A stretch of 64,000 nt of DNA, taken from contig NZ_AZUY01000023.1 in the NCBI RefSeq assembly GCF_000513935.1, positions 326 to 64,325 on the forward strand. The letters are read 5' to 3'. This document shows positions 15,392-24,542 of this stretch, one piece after another (position 1 is the stretch's first letter; each line of letters opens with the position of its first letter). The notes below the pieces were generated by a model, which had not been told where the DNA came from, searched no databases, and saw nothing but the letters and a program-made list of their open reading frames with translations. Made by a program: the position numbers and the translations under genes. Source of the stretch: Mesorhizobium sp. WSM3626 (lineage in GTDB: Bacteria > Pseudomonadota > Alphaproteobacteria > Rhizobiales > Rhizobiaceae).

Positions 15392-15808
15392 ATGTCCATC
15401 AACACTTCCGCCGCCGGCACCGCGTCCAACAGTTCTGTCACCATCCTGCTCGGCCGTATCCTGCTCGCAGTCATTTTCCTGCTTTCCGGATTCGGCAAAC
15501 TATCCGCCATTTCCGGCACGGCCGCCTATTTCGGTGGCCTCGGCCTGCCGGCACCGACGGCGACAGCCGTCATCGTCGGCCTGATCGAGCTGCTTGGCGG
15601 CCTTGCCGTCCTCGTCGGTTTCCAGACCAGGATCGCCGCCTGGGTGCTCGCGATCTTCACGATCGCAACCGGTCTGGTCGCCCACACCGGCTGGGCCGAC
15701 CAGATGCAGATGATCCAGTTTCTCAAGAACGTCGCCATCACCGGCGGCTTCCTGCTGCTGGCCTCCTCGGGTGCCGGCGCGTATTCGATCGATGCCAAGC
15801 GCGGCTAA
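15392..15808 (+). CDS. DoxX family membrane protein
   Basis: The protein has 138 residues with four predicted membrane helices and the DoxX pattern: ILLGRILLAVIFLLSGFGKL, FGGLGLPAPTATAVIVGLIE and VLVGFQTRIAAW. DoxX proteins are small inner-membrane proteins linked in some bacteria to oxidative-stress membrane complexes and terminal quinol oxidation. The ATG at 15392 follows GGAGAGCCACC. A closely related second copy begins 120 bases downstream after a strong terminator, so the two are separately transcribed duplicates. Confidence 0.88.
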   Translation: MSINTSAAGTASNSSVTILLGRILLAVIFLLSGFGKLSAISGTAAYFGGLGLPAPTATAVIVGLIELLGGLAVLVGFQTRIAAWVLAIFTIATGLVAHTGWADQMQMIQFLKNVAITGGFLLLASSGAGAYSIDAKRG

Positions 15809-15834
15809 GCCTTTTCCTCCCAAGGACCCGAGAC

Positions 15835-15864
15835 AGCGGCGCGGAATTTTCCGCGCCGCTTTTT
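15835..15864 (+). terminator. Rho-independent terminator between the two doxX genes
   Basis: AGCGGCGCGG (15835-15844) and CCGCGCCGCT (15851-15860) form a perfect 10-bp stem with an AATTTT loop, followed directly by a T run. Confidence 0.9.
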
Positions 15865-15928
15865 CGTTGTGTGATCATAGGCGTAGACTGCGATGGTCGC
15901 CGGTGACCGTGCCGGCAAGGAGGGTGCC

Positions 15929-16351
15929 ATGGGTCGCAATGCATTGCTTATGGTTTCGCGGCTGCTGTTTGCCGTGCTGTTCGTGCCATCTGGCTTCCAG
16001 GCGCTCGCCAACATTGCCGGGACCACCAGCTATTTCTCCGGCCTTGGCCTGCCGCTGCCCGCGCTCGCCGCCTGGGGTACCGGCTTGTTCGAACTGATCG
16101 CGGGGCTGCTGATCCTCGTTGGCTTCCAGACACGGATCGTGGCGCTGCTGCTGGCCGCCTTCTGCATCGTGGCGGGCTTCATCGGCCATTACGGCCAAGG
16201 CGCCGGCGATGCGACGCTCGCCTTCATGCATCAGCAGATGCTGATGAAGGACATCGCCATCGCGGGCGGCTTCCTGGCGCTTGCCATGGCCGGCGCTGGC
16301 GCATGGTCGGCCGACGGGCGGGGCTTCGGCATCGGCGCCGACGTGACTTGA
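15929..16351 (+). CDS. DoxX family membrane protein (second copy)
   Basis: The protein has 140 residues, four-helix DoxX, with LLFAVLFVPSGFQALANIAG, SYFSGLGLPLPALAAWGTGL and LILVGFQTRIVALLLAAF. It matches the preceding DoxX protein in layout and in the LVGFQTRI motif, suggesting a tandem duplication. The two have diverged in the last third, where this one has GQGAGDATLAFMHQQMLMKD. The ATG at 15929 follows AAGGAGGGTGCC. It converges on ppx with no gap between the stops. Confidence 0.87.
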   Translation: MGRNALLMVSRLLFAVLFVPSGFQALANIAGTTSYFSGLGLPLPALAAWGTGLFELIAGLLILVGFQTRIVALLLAAFCIVAGFIGHYGQGAGDATLAFMHQQMLMKDIAIAGGFLALAMAGAGAWSADGRGFGIGADVT

Positions 16352-17887
16352 CTATTTCACCGACACGCTCTGCCCGCCCTCGACCGCCAGTTCCAGGCGG
16401 CGGTTGGTGATGCGCGCCAGCTGCGCCAGCCGGCCGGCCGGGCGCTCGCCGTAGAGGTCGGAAAGCGAAGCCGGCAGAACCAGCGCCAGCGCGCCGTTGG
16501 GGCGGCTTTCCCATTTCAGCCTCGGCATGATGCCAGGCATCGCGGCCGTCAGCAGGTAGACGACGCGCATCATCGCCGCCAGCACGCGGGCGCGCTCCAA
16601 CAGGCGCGGCGGCGCCAGCGCCCTGATTTCGGGCGCCACCAATTCATTGAAGACGCCGTCATGACGGTAGGCGTTGGTCAGCGCCAGATAGGCGCGGCCG
16701 GGATGATCGACACCGATGAACGACGCATGCGCGATGATGTTGAGCGACTGCTTGCCGCGATATTCCGGATGAGCGCGCCAACCGATATCGGCGAGCAGGC
16801 AGGCGGCGTGGCGATAGCGCGCTTCGTCTTCCGTCTCGTCGATGCCGAACGCCTTGAAGGCCTTGCCTGTCCATTCGACCAGATCATGCGCGTGATGGAC
16901 CGAACGCGAGCGCAAAAGCGCAAGCTCCTCGGCGGCCGAGATCAGCGGATCGGCCTTCTGCTCGGCCGCGTCGAGCAGCGAATAGAGAAAACCTTCGCGC
17001 ACGCCTTGCGCCGAAACGACGATCCTGGACGGCTGCATCGCCGTCATGATTTCCTGCAGCACGAGAGCGCCGTAGGGCAGCAGCGAGCGGCGGTTCTTGG
17101 AGACGCCCTCGATACCCCTCACCTTTTCGACCTCGCCCCTGGCTACCTGCTTGAGGAAGGTTTGAGCACTTTCGGCCGATATTTCGTAGTGGTGCATGAC
17201 GCCGAGCGGATAGTTGTTCATCTCCATGTGCAGCCTGGCAAGATTTCGCCAGGTGCCGCCGACAGCGTAAAAAGTCCTGCCCTGCCCACCCTTCAAGAGC
17301 TTGGCCCGGGCCAATTCCTGGCGCGCGATCTTCTGCGCCTGGACGAGCGAGTTCTTCGCCATGTCCTGCAGGCGCAGGCCGCCAAGCGGCAGCGTGATGC
17401 CGTCGCCGATCGCCTCGCCGTCGATGTCGATGAGCTCCAGGCTGCCGCCGCCAAGGTCGCCGGCAATGCCGTTGGCCGGATGGAAACCGGAGATGACGCC
17501 AAGCGCGGAGTAATGTGCTTCCTGGCGGCCGGAGAGCACGCGGATTTCGGTCTTGAGCACATCCTCGGCCCGATGGATGAAATCGGGACCGTTGATCGCC
17601 TCGCGGGCGGCGGCGGTCGCCAGCACGTACATGTGTTCGGCACCGGCCTGGTCGGAGAGCGCGCGGAAACGGCGAAACTCCTCCATCGAGCGCGCCACCC
17701 CCTCGGGGTCGAGCTTCCCCGTCGACACGATGCCGCGGCCGAGGCCCGCCAGCATCTTTTCGTTGAACAGCGTGGTCGGCGAACGCGCCAGCCCCTCATA
17801 GACGACAAGACGGACCGAATTGGACCCGATGTCGATGATGGACAGCGGTCGGCGGTCCTGCAGCCGGCCCTGGGAATTGGACAGCAT
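16352..17887 (-). CDS. ppx: Exopolyphosphatase (Ppx/GppA family)
   Basis: The protein has 511 residues. The ASKHA-fold phosphatase N-terminal half shows SIIDIGSNSVRLVVYEG, the second phosphate loop GIAGDLGGGSLELIDI, and LATAAAREAING. The C-terminal third (SVHHAHDLVEWTGKAFKAFG, HAACLLADIGWRAHPEYRGK) is the HD-like domain of Ppx. It removes terminal phosphates from polyphosphate or from pppGpp in the cytoplasm. Its ATG overlaps the ppk stop by one base (TGATG), so synthesis and breakdown enzymes are translationally coupled. Confidence 0.95.
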   Translation of the reverse strand: MLSNSQGRLQDRRPLSIIDIGSNSVRLVVYEGLARSPTTLFNEKMLAGLGRGIVSTGKLDPEGVARSMEEFRRFRALSDQAGAEHMYVLATAAAREAINGPDFIHRAEDVLKTEIRVLSGRQEAHYSALGVISGFHPANGIAGDLGGGSLELIDIDGEAIGDGITLPLGGLRLQDMAKNSLVQAQKIARQELARAKLLKGGQGRTFYAVGGTWRNLARLHMEMNNYPLGVMHHYEISAESAQTFLKQVARGEVEKVRGIEGVSKNRRSLLPYGALVLQEIMTAMQPSRIVVSAQGVREGFLYSLLDAAEQKADPLISAAEELALLRSRSVHHAHDLVEWTGKAFKAFGIDETEDEARYRHAACLLADIGWRAHPEYRGKQSLNIIAHASFIGVDHPGRAYLALTNAYRHDGVFNELVAPEIRALAPPRLLERARVLAAMMRVVYLLTAAMPGIMPRLKWESRPNGALALVLPASLSDLYGERPAGRLAQLARITNRRLELAVEGGQSVSVK

Positions 17888-20079
17888 CAGCCGGCGGCGT
17901 TCTTCTTGCGGCGCTTGAACTGCGCGATACGCTTGGGCGCATGCGATTTCAGCGCGTCACCCCGTCCCGACAGGCTCGGATTGGTCATGAAATATTCCTG
18001 CGCGTTGAACGGCTCCTCGCCCTCCTCCAGCACCACGCGCCGGGAGGTTCCATCAGCCAATACGTCGAAACTTTGCTGATTGTCCATGATGTTGCCGAGC
18101 ATGATCTGGCCCAGAATCTGTTCATGCACAGTTGGATTGGTGATCGGCACCATGGTCTCGACGCGGCGGTCGAGATTGCGCGGCATCAGGTCCGCCGAGG
18201 AGATGTAGACAATCGCCTCGTCCGAGGGAAGGCCATGGCCGTTGCCGAAGCAATAGATGCGGCTGTGCTCGAGGAACCGGCCGACGATCGACTTGACCCT
18301 GATGTTCTCCGACAGGCCCGGCACCTGCGGCCGCAGACAGCATATGCCGCGCACGACAAGGTCGATTTCCACACCGACGCGGCTGGCGTCGTAGAGCGCA
18401 TCGATGATGATGGGATCGACGAGCGCGTTCATCTTCATCCAGATGCGCGCCGGCCGTCCCTCCAACGCATGGGTGACCTCGTCTGAAATGTGCTTGAGGA
18501 TGCGGCTCCTCAGCGTGAACGGCGAGATCGCCAGCCGCATTTCGGCGGTCGGCTCGGCATAGCCGGTGATGAAATTGAACAATTGGGCGACGTCGCGGGC
18601 GATCGTCGGATCGGTGGTGAAGAAGGAAAGGTCGGTGTAGATGCGCGCGGTCACCGGATGGTAGTTGCCGGTGCCGAGATGGACGTAGTTGCGCAGCTTG
18701 CCGTCCTCGCGCCGCACCACCAGCGACATCTTGGCGTGGGTCTTGAGTTCGAGGAAACCGAACACGACCTGCACGCCGGCGCGTTCGAGATCGCGCGCCC
18801 AGCGGATGTTGGCCTCCTCGTCGAAACGGGCCTTGAGCTCGACCAGCGCCGTCACCGACTTGCCGGCCTCGGCCGCGTCGACAAGCGCACGCACGATCGG
18901 GCTGTCATTGGAGGTGCGATAGAGCGTCTGCTTGATTGCCACCACTTCGGGGTCAGCCATTGCCTGGCGCAGGAACTGCACCACCACGTCGAACGACTCG
19001 TAGGGGTGATGGACAACGATGTCCTTCTCGCGGATGGCGGCAAAACAGTCGCCGCCATGCTCGCGGATGCGCTCGGGAAAGCGCGGATTGTAGGGCGTGA
19101 ATTTCAGGTCGTCGCGGGGAACGGAGACGATCTCGGATATCTGGCTGAGCGCCAGCGGGCCCGTGAGTACGCTGATGCGGCTCGATGAGACGCCAAGCTC
19201 GCCGGCGACGAAATCGCGCAATTCTCCCGGCATCAACATGTCGAATTCGATGCGAATGACCGAGCCGCGGCGGCGACGCTTCAGCGCCGTTTCGAACAAC
19301 CGCACCAGGTCTTCCGATTCTTCCTCGACCTCGATGTCGCTGTCGCGGATGATGCGGAACGTGCCGGAGCCCTTGACCTCGTAGCCTGGGAACAGCTTTC
19401 CGATGTAAAGGCCGACCGCCTCTTCCAGCGGAATGAAGCGGACATGGTTCTTGCGGTCCGGCAGGCGGATAAAGCGCTTCAGCGCCACCGGCAGGCGCAG
19501 CAGCGCGCTCATCTCCTCGCCATTCTTGCGGTGGCGAAGCTGCAGCGCCATCGAGAAGCCCAGATTGGGAATGAACGGGAACGGATGCGCCGGGTCGATC
19601 GACAGCGGCGTAAGCACCGGAAACACCTGGTCCTGGAAATGCTCTTCCAGCCAGACCCTTTCGTCCTTGGTCAGCGCATCACGGGTGATGCTCTCGATGC
19701 CTTCCTTATTAAGCAGCACCGTGAGTGCCGAAAGGCTCTTCTGCTGGTCCTCCTGCAGCCGCTCGACCTCACGCAGCAACTGTTCGAGCTGCTGTTCTGG
19801 GGTGCGTCCGTCCGGGCTCTTCAGCACGATGCCCTCGCGCACCTGGCCGGCAAGGCCGGCGACACGCACCATGAAGAACTCGTCGAGATTGGCGGCCGAG
19901 ATCGACAGGAAGCGGACGCGCTCCAGCAGCGGGTGATGGGTGTTCAGCGATTCTTCGAGAACGCGGCGATTGAACTGCAACCAGGAGAACTCGCGGTTGA
20001 CGAAACGGTCCGGATTGCCTTCCGGGCTGGCTGCCGTGATGTTGTTGAATTCGCTCTGTACCGGCTTCAGTTCGTTCAT
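17887..20079 (-). CDS. ppk: Polyphosphate kinase 1
   Basis: The protein has 730 residues, the usual Ppk1 length. It makes polyphosphate from ATP reversibly. It starts with the N domain ([19 protein letters not shown]), and the catalytic C1/C2 domains contain [20 protein letters not shown], where His467 corresponds to the autophosphorylated histidine, and [19 protein letters not shown]. The upstream region carries a Pho-box-like repeat (20135-20176), fitting phosphate-starvation control of the ppk-ppx operon. Confidence 0.97.
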   Translation of the reverse strand: MNELKPVQSEFNNITAASPEGNPDRFVNREFSWLQFNRRVLEESLNTHHPLLERVRFLSISAANLDEFFMVRVAGLAGQVREGIVLKSPDGRTPEQQLEQLLREVERLQEDQQKSLSALTVLLNKEGIESITRDALTKDERVWLEEHFQDQVFPVLTPLSIDPAHPFPFIPNLGFSMALQLRHRKNGEEMSALLRLPVALKRFIRLPDRKNHVRFIPLEEAVGLYIGKLFPGYEVKGSGTFRIIRDSDIEVEEESEDLVRLFETALKRRRRGSVIRIEFDMLMPGELRDFVAGELGVSSSRISVLTGPLALSQISEIVSVPRDDLKFTPYNPRFPERIREHGGDCFAAIREKDIVVHHPYESFDVVVQFLRQAMADPEVVAIKQTLYRTSNDSPIVRALVDAAEAGKSVTALVELKARFDEEANIRWARDLERAGVQVVFGFLELKTHAKMSLVVRREDGKLRNYVHLGTGNYHPVTARIYTDLSFFTTDPTIARDVAQLFNFITGYAEPTAEMRLAISPFTLRSRILKHISDEVTHALEGRPARIWMKMNALVDPIIIDALYDASRVGVEIDLVVRGICCLRPQVPGLSENIRVKSIVGRFLEHSRIYCFGNGHGLPSDEAIVYISSADLMPRNLDRRVETMVPITNPTVHEQILGQIMLGNIMDNQQSFDVLADGTSRRVVLEEGEEPFNAQEYFMTNPSLSGRGDALKSHAPKRIAQFKRRKKNAAG

Positions 20080-20134
20080 GATTCCTGCTCTTCCGCCCGC
20101 CTCGGCCGGTTAACCGGCTTAACTTATCCTGTGG

Positions 20135-20176
20135 CAGGCTTTTGCGACAGTTCTCTGACAGGCTTTTGCGACAGTT
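20135..20176 (-). promoter_or_regulatory. Pho-box-like direct repeats upstream of ppk
   Basis: An 18-base sequence (CAGGCTTTTGCGACAGTT) occurs perfectly twice, at 20135-20152 and 20159-20176. Read toward ppk it gives three CTGTC units; the pair CTGTCAG-AGAA-CTGTCGC (20144-20161) has the 7+4+7 spacing of the PhoB box CTGTCAT-N4-CTGTCAT. It lies 65-82 bases before the ppk start. A perfect palindrome, GCCGGTTAACCGGC, sits between it and the gene at 20105-20118. Confidence 0.6.
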
Positions 20177-20250
20177 TGATTTCATCGAACTTGCAAAGAG
20201 GTTTGATATGATCCAGATGCAGAAGAGACTGCGTTAAGGAGGAGACGACG

Positions 20251-20496
20251 ATGGCAGGCGGTTCCATTCCCCATTTCCAGAACGATGCGGGCCATCCGGC
20301 AATCGACATCGGGGTCAAGGAATTCATGTGCACGGGCGCCAACCCGCCTTTCGATCATCCGCACGTGTTTCTGGACATGGGCGACGACAATGAGAAAGTC
20401 TGCCCCTACTGCTCGACCCTCTACCGCTATTCGCCGAAGCTGAAGGCGACGGAAACGCTGCCGGCGGGCTGCCTCTACATCGACCAGGCCGCCTGA
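20251..20496 (+). CDS. Zinc-finger (zf-CHCC, NDUFS6-like) protein
   Basis: An 81-residue soluble protein with a zinc site made of Cys27, His36 or His38, Cys51 and Cys54 (EFMCTG, FDHPHVFLDMG, VCPYCSTLYRY). This is the zf-CHCC family, whose mitochondrial member NDUFS6 is an accessory subunit of respiratory complex I; alphaproteobacterial homologues are thought to bind complex I too. A purine-rich GGAGGAGACGACG precedes the ATG. It is followed after 10 bases by an FAD monooxygenase gene on the same strand. Confidence 0.9.
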   Translation: MAGGSIPHFQNDAGHPAIDIGVKEFMCTGANPPFDHPHVFLDMGDDNEKVCPYCSTLYRYSPKLKATETLPAGCLYIDQAA

Positions 20497-20506
20497 CCTC
20501 CCGATC

Positions 20507-21748
20507 ATGAGCGAGACGCGGTCCCGGCAGGTCGTGATTGCCGGGGCTGGCATCGCCGGGCTGACGGCGGCGATTGCCTTCGCCGAACGCGGCTACCCCG
20601 TGAGGGTGTTCGAACAGGCCAAGCGCCTCGAAGCGGTGGGCGCCGGCATCCAGCTCTCTCCAAACGCGACGCGCATTCTGCGCCGGCTTGGCGTCCTCGA
20701 CACGCTTCTTGTCAATGCCGTCAAGCCGGAAGCCGTGGTGCTGAAGGACGCCGCGAGCCTGCGCCAACTGGCACGCGTGCCGCTTGGCGGCGCCGGCGAG
20801 GAACGCTGGGGGGCGCCCTATCTCGTGGCGCACCGGGCGGATCTGCAAGACGCCCTGATGGCGCGCGTCGCGCAAATGCCCGGCATCCAGCTCACCACCG
20901 GCGCGCGCGTCGGCAACATCGCCGCCGGCACGCACGGCGTCACCGTGACCGCCGAGATGGACGGCAAGCCCGTCCAGGCGGCGGGTTTCCTTTTGGTTGG
21001 CGCCGACGGCGTCTGGTCGTCGGTGCGGAGGCTTGCCGGCCCAGGCGGCGGAGCCGGCCTCGCGAACAGCCAATTCTCCGGCGAACTGGCCTGGCGCGCG
21101 GCGGTGAGCGCGGACAGTGAAGCCGGGCGAGCCTTTGCCGCGATCGGCGCCCCCGACTGCGTCACCACCTTCCTGCACCCCGGCTTTCATTTGGTGGCCT
21201 ATCCCGTGAGCAAGGGTGACGCGTTCAACCTTGTCGCTTTCACCAAAGGCGAGCGCATTGCCGAGGGCTGGTCCGGACACACCGATCCCGGCATCCTCGC
21301 CAGCGCCATGCGTGGCACGGCCGCGGGCCTTGCAAGACTGGTGGAATTGGCTGGCCCATGGCTGACCTGGCCACTCCATACAGTCGAACGGAAACAGCCC
21401 TGGACGATGCCAGCCGGCATCGCGCTGATCGGCGACGCCGCACATGCGATGACCCCGTTCGCGGCGCAAGGTGCTGCCATGGCGATCGAGGACGCCGCAA
21501 TGCTTGCTGATTTCATTGCCGACTTCCCCGGCGACCTGTCGCAAAGCCTCACCATGTGGGAGAAGCTGAGACGACCGCGCATCGAAAAGGTGCTGAAACG
21601 CGGCGCGCTCAACCGCCTCGCCTGGCACGCCAGGGGACCGGTGGCACTGGCGCGCAATCTGCTCCTGGCGACGCGGCCGGGAGAGAAGCTCGCGGCGGAT
21701 TTGGACTGGCTATACGGGTGGGAACAGCAGCAGATCATCCGTCGCTGA
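20507..21748 (+). CDS. FAD-dependent monooxygenase (UbiH/salicylate-hydroxylase type)
   Basis: The protein has 413 residues of the group A flavoprotein hydroxylases. The FAD-binding Rossmann motif is VVIAGAGIAGLTAAIAFAER, the second nucleotide-contact motif DG (VGADGVWSSVRRL) is at about residue 160, and GDAAHAMTPFAAQGAAMAIE contacts the FAD phosphate and ribose. It hydroxylates an aromatic or isoprenoid substrate using NAD(P)H and O2; the substrate is unknown. It probably forms an operon with the zf-CHCC gene. Confidence 0.88.
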   Translation: MSETRSRQVVIAGAGIAGLTAAIAFAERGYPVRVFEQAKRLEAVGAGIQLSPNATRILRRLGVLDTLLVNAVKPEAVVLKDAASLRQLARVPLGGAGEERWGAPYLVAHRADLQDALMARVAQMPGIQLTTGARVGNIAAGTHGVTVTAEMDGKPVQAAGFLLVGADGVWSSVRRLAGPGGGAGLANSQFSGELAWRAAVSADSEAGRAFAAIGAPDCVTTFLHPGFHLVAYPVSKGDAFNLVAFTKGERIAEGWSGHTDPGILASAMRGTAAGLARLVELAGPWLTWPLHTVERKQPWTMPAGIALIGDAAHAMTPFAAQGAAMAIEDAAMLADFIADFPGDLSQSLTMWEKLRRPRIEKVLKRGALNRLAWHARGPVALARNLLLATRPGEKLAADLDWLYGWEQQQIIRR

Positions 21749-21767
21749 AAGGAGCCTGCGGCAAAAG

Positions 21768-22433
21768 CTAATTATACAGCCGCATCGACAACCCAAGCGA
21801 TGCCGGCAGCGGGTTCCACCAGCCGGTGCGCAGGCCGGCGGTGCGCAGTGCCGCCGCCGTCCAGGTGTTGCAGCCGATCAGCGCGTTGAAACGGCCATTG
21901 GCCTCATAAAAACGGTCGAAATTGGAGTAGGCGGCATTGTCGATGACCATCGGGCCGCTCGGTCCCTGCTGAAAACTCGCTTCGATGAAGTCGAGCAATG
22001 CGGCGAAACGGTCCTTGTCCACGTCGAAGCCGGCGACATCGGGGTGCGCCTCGGTGATATCGCCAGCGACGTCGACATGCATCACCGAAGCGTCGAGCGT
22101 CAGCGCTTTGAATACGGGCAGCGCCTTCACTTGCGACCATGTCGGCGTTTCCAGGTAAAAGGCCCGCCCACCCCAGCCGAAGACGATGTAGCGCACTTCA
22201 GGTGCGTCCGAAGGCAGGCCGGCATCGGTCAGGAAACGGAAGCGCCGGCGCATCTCGTCATCCACCGGAATGGCGATGTCGGTGTGGATCGCGTTCTTCA
22301 GCACCAATATGCGCCGCGTGCCCTCACCCGCAGCGGCCGCCGGCCAGAGCGGCCGCGGCACCAGCGTGCCGAGCGCCACGGCGAGCACCGCTGCTGCAAC
22401 CAGCATGGCCAGGAAACGCAGGAGCTTTCTCAT
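21768..22433 (-). CDS. TIGR02117/DUF2459 family membrane-anchored protein
   Basis: The protein has 221 residues from the ATG at 22433. One N-terminal membrane helix (LLRFLAMLVAAAVLAVALGT) is followed by a periplasmic domain containing KNAIHTDIAIPVD, YIVFGWGGRAFYLETPTW and IGCNTWTAAALRTAGL. These match the DUF2459 family, sometimes called urease-associated, with conserved His and Cys suggesting a papain-like fold. No urease genes are in the window. A TTG at 22466 would add 11 residues. Confidence 0.85.
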   Translation of the reverse strand: MRKLLRFLAMLVAAAVLAVALGTLVPRPLWPAAAAGEGTRRILVLKNAIHTDIAIPVDDEMRRRFRFLTDAGLPSDAPEVRYIVFGWGGRAFYLETPTWSQVKALPVFKALTLDASVMHVDVAGDITEAHPDVAGFDVDKDRFAALLDFIEASFQQGPSGPMVIDNAAYSNFDRFYEANGRFNALIGCNTWTAAALRTAGLRTGWWNPLPASLGLSMRLYN

Positions 22434-22497
22434 CGGTGCGACTTCGCGATTCCGTTCGCGGCTCAATGGAGAAGATCGTTACCTGACGAGCCAGACG

Positions 22498-22534
22498 CGA
22501 AAAAGCCCGGCAATGGCGCGACCGGGCTTTTTCG
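22498..22534. terminator. Strong bidirectional terminator after aapP
   Basis: CGAAAAAGCCCGG (22498-22510) pairs perfectly with CCGGGCTTTTTCG (22522-22534) around an 11-base loop. It lies 17 bases after the aapP stop and ends the aapJQMP transcript. Confidence 0.92.
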
Positions 22535-22551
22535 AATCGGCGTCAGTCCGC

Positions 22552-23355
22552 TCAGTGCAGGATCTGCGACAGGAACAGTTTCGTGCGTTCGTGGCGCGGA
22601 TGGTCGAAGAACTCGGCCGGCGTGTTCTGCTCGACGATCTGGCCCTGATCCATGAAGATCACCCGGTTGGCGACCTTCCGCGCAAAGCCCATCTCGTGGG
22701 TGACGCAGAGCATGGTCATGCCTTCCTCGGCGAGGCCAACCATGGTCTCCAGCACTTCCTTGATCATTTCGGGGTCGAGTGCCGAGGTCGGCTCGTCAAA
22801 CAGCATGATGCGCGGGTTCATGCACAGCGAGCGGGCGATCGCCACGCGCTGCTGCTGGCCGCCGGAAAGCTGGCCCGGATATTTGTTGGCCTGCTCGGGA
22901 ATTTTGACCCGCTTGAGGAAATGCATGGCGATTTCCTCGGCCTGCTTCTTCGGTGTCTTGCGCACCCAGATCGGCGCCAGCGTGCAGTTCTCCAGGATGG
23001 TCAGATGCGGGAACAGGTTGAAGTGCTGGAACACCATGCCGACCTCGCGGCGCACCTCGTCGATCTTCTTCAGATCGTTGGTCAGTTCCTTGCCGTCGAC
23101 GATGATCTTGCCCTTCTGGTGCTCTTCCAGACGGTTGATGCAGCGGATCATGGTCGATTTGCCAGACCCGGACGGTCCGCAGATGACGATGCGCTCGCCG
23201 CGCATCACCTTCAGATTGATGTCCTTCAGCACATGGAACTCGCCATACCATTTGTGCATGGCGATGATGTCGATGGCGACATCGGTGGTGGAAATCTGCA
23301 TCTTGGCGGCGTTGACCTTGATCTCTTCCGCGCTGACGGCGTTTTCGGTGGCCAT
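22552..23355 (-). CDS. aapP: General L-amino acid ABC transporter, ATP-binding protein
   Basis: The protein has 267 residues. Walker A is GPSGSGKST, the Q-loop is [12 protein letters not shown], the signature [15 protein letters not shown], Walker [15 protein letters not shown], and the switch His is in CVTHEMGFA. It is the polar amino-acid-type ATPase that powers the AapQM permease with binding protein AapJ. The start is ATG at 23355, giving a normal AapP length. It is the last gene of aapJQMP; a strong terminator follows. Confidence 0.96.
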   Translation of the reverse strand: MATENAVSAEEIKVNAAKMQISTTDVAIDIIAMHKWYGEFHVLKDINLKVMRGERIVICGPSGSGKSTMIRCINRLEEHQKGKIIVDGKELTNDLKKIDEVRREVGMVFQHFNLFPHLTILENCTLAPIWVRKTPKKQAEEIAMHFLKRVKIPEQANKYPGQLSGGQQQRVAIARSLCMNPRIMLFDEPTSALDPEMIKEVLETMVGLAEEGMTMLCVTHEMGFARKVANRVIFMDQGQIVEQNTPAEFFDHPRHERTKLFLSQILH

Positions 23356-23380
23356 GGCTGGGGTCCCCTTGTTCTTTTGT

Positions 23381-24538
23381 TTAGCGTTTGTAGCCGGTGT
23401 CGAGCCGGCGTTCCGTGTACATTGAATAGCGCGACATGCCGAAGCAGAACAGCCAGAAGACGAAGGCCGCGAAGACCAGGCCGGATTTCGCGGTCTGCGC
23501 CGTTGCCCAATTGGCATCCGAGAAGTTCTGCTTGACGATGCCGAGCAGGTCGAACATCGAGATGATGAGGACCAGGCTGGTGTCCTTGAACATGCCGATG
23601 AAGGTATTGACGATGCCGGGGATGACCAGCTTCAGCGCCTGCGGCAACACGATCAACCCCATCTTCTGCCAGTAGCCGAGGCCGAGCGAATCGGCGCCTT
23701 CATACTGGCCCTTGGGGATCGCCTGCAGGCCGCCGCGCACCACTTCGGCCATATAGGCCGCCGCAAACAGCGACACACCGATCAGCGCCCTCAGATACTT
23801 GTCGAAAGTGACGCCGGCCGGCAGGAACAGCGGCAGCATGACGCTGACGAAAAACAGAACGGTGATCAACGGTATGCCGCGCACGGCTTCGATGAAGATA
23901 ACGCACAGCATCTTGACGATCGGCATCTTCGAGCGCCGCCCGAGCGCCAGCACGGTCCCCAGCGGCAACGACACGGCGATGCCAACGAAGGACAGGCTCA
24001 GCGTGATGAGCAGCCCGCCCCAGCGCGAGGTTTCGACATGCGGCAGGCCGAATATGCCGCCGACCAGAAGGAAGAAGGAAACGATCGGCAGCACCAGGAA
24101 GAGCAGGATGGCGTTCAGCCCCTTGCGCGGCACACGCGGCATCAGCATCGGCACCAGCAGGGCCACGAACAGGATGGCGACCAGGATCGGCCGCCAGCGC
24201 TCCTCGACCGGATAGGTGCCGAACATGAACTGGCCGAACTTGGCGTTAACGAAAGCCCAGCAGGCTCCGCTCCAGCCGTCGGGCTGAATGCCGCCTTGCG
24301 CAACGGTCGCGCAGACCGTGCGGTCCGGCCCGGTCCACTGTGCGTTGATGAACGCCCAATTGATGACCTGCGGCAGAATCCAGGCGACGATGACGATGCC
24401 GAGGATGGTGAGGATGGTGTCGCCGGCCGAACCGATCAGGTTCCTGCGCACCCAGGCGATGGGGCCGCTGACGCTCGCCGGCGCGGGCTGCGCGAGCGCC
24501 ATCTCGGTACGCACCCAGGACATGTCATGTTCCTGCAT
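23381..24538 (-). CDS. aapM: General L-amino acid ABC transporter permease AapM
   Basis: The protein has 385 residues. It has an N-terminal helix, a long periplasmic insertion ([20 protein letters not shown]) and the His/Glu/Gln-type permease domain, whose EAA loop is [20 protein letters not shown]. It pairs with AapQ to form the channel for many L-amino acids. Only 4 bases separate it from aapQ. The system is broad-specificity uptake, and also efflux, in rhizobia and matters for nodule amino-acid exchange. Confidence 0.95.
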   Translation of the reverse strand: MQEHDMSWVRTEMALAQPAPASVSGPIAWVRRNLIGSAGDTILTILGIVIVAWILPQVINWAFINAQWTGPDRTVCATVAQGGIQPDGWSGACWAFVNAKFGQFMFGTYPVEERWRPILVAILFVALLVPMLMPRVPRKGLNAILLFLVLPIVSFFLLVGGIFGLPHVETSRWGGLLITLSLSFVGIAVSLPLGTVLALGRRSKMPIVKMLCVIFIEAVRGIPLITVLFFVSVMLPLFLPAGVTFDKYLRALIGVSLFAAAYMAEVVRGGLQAIPKGQYEGADSLGLGYWQKMGLIVLPQALKLVIPGIVNTFIGMFKDTSLVLIISMFDLLGIVKQNFSDANWATAQTAKSGLVFAAFVFWLFCFGMSRYSMYTERRLDTGYKR

Positions 24539-24542
24539 GGCT

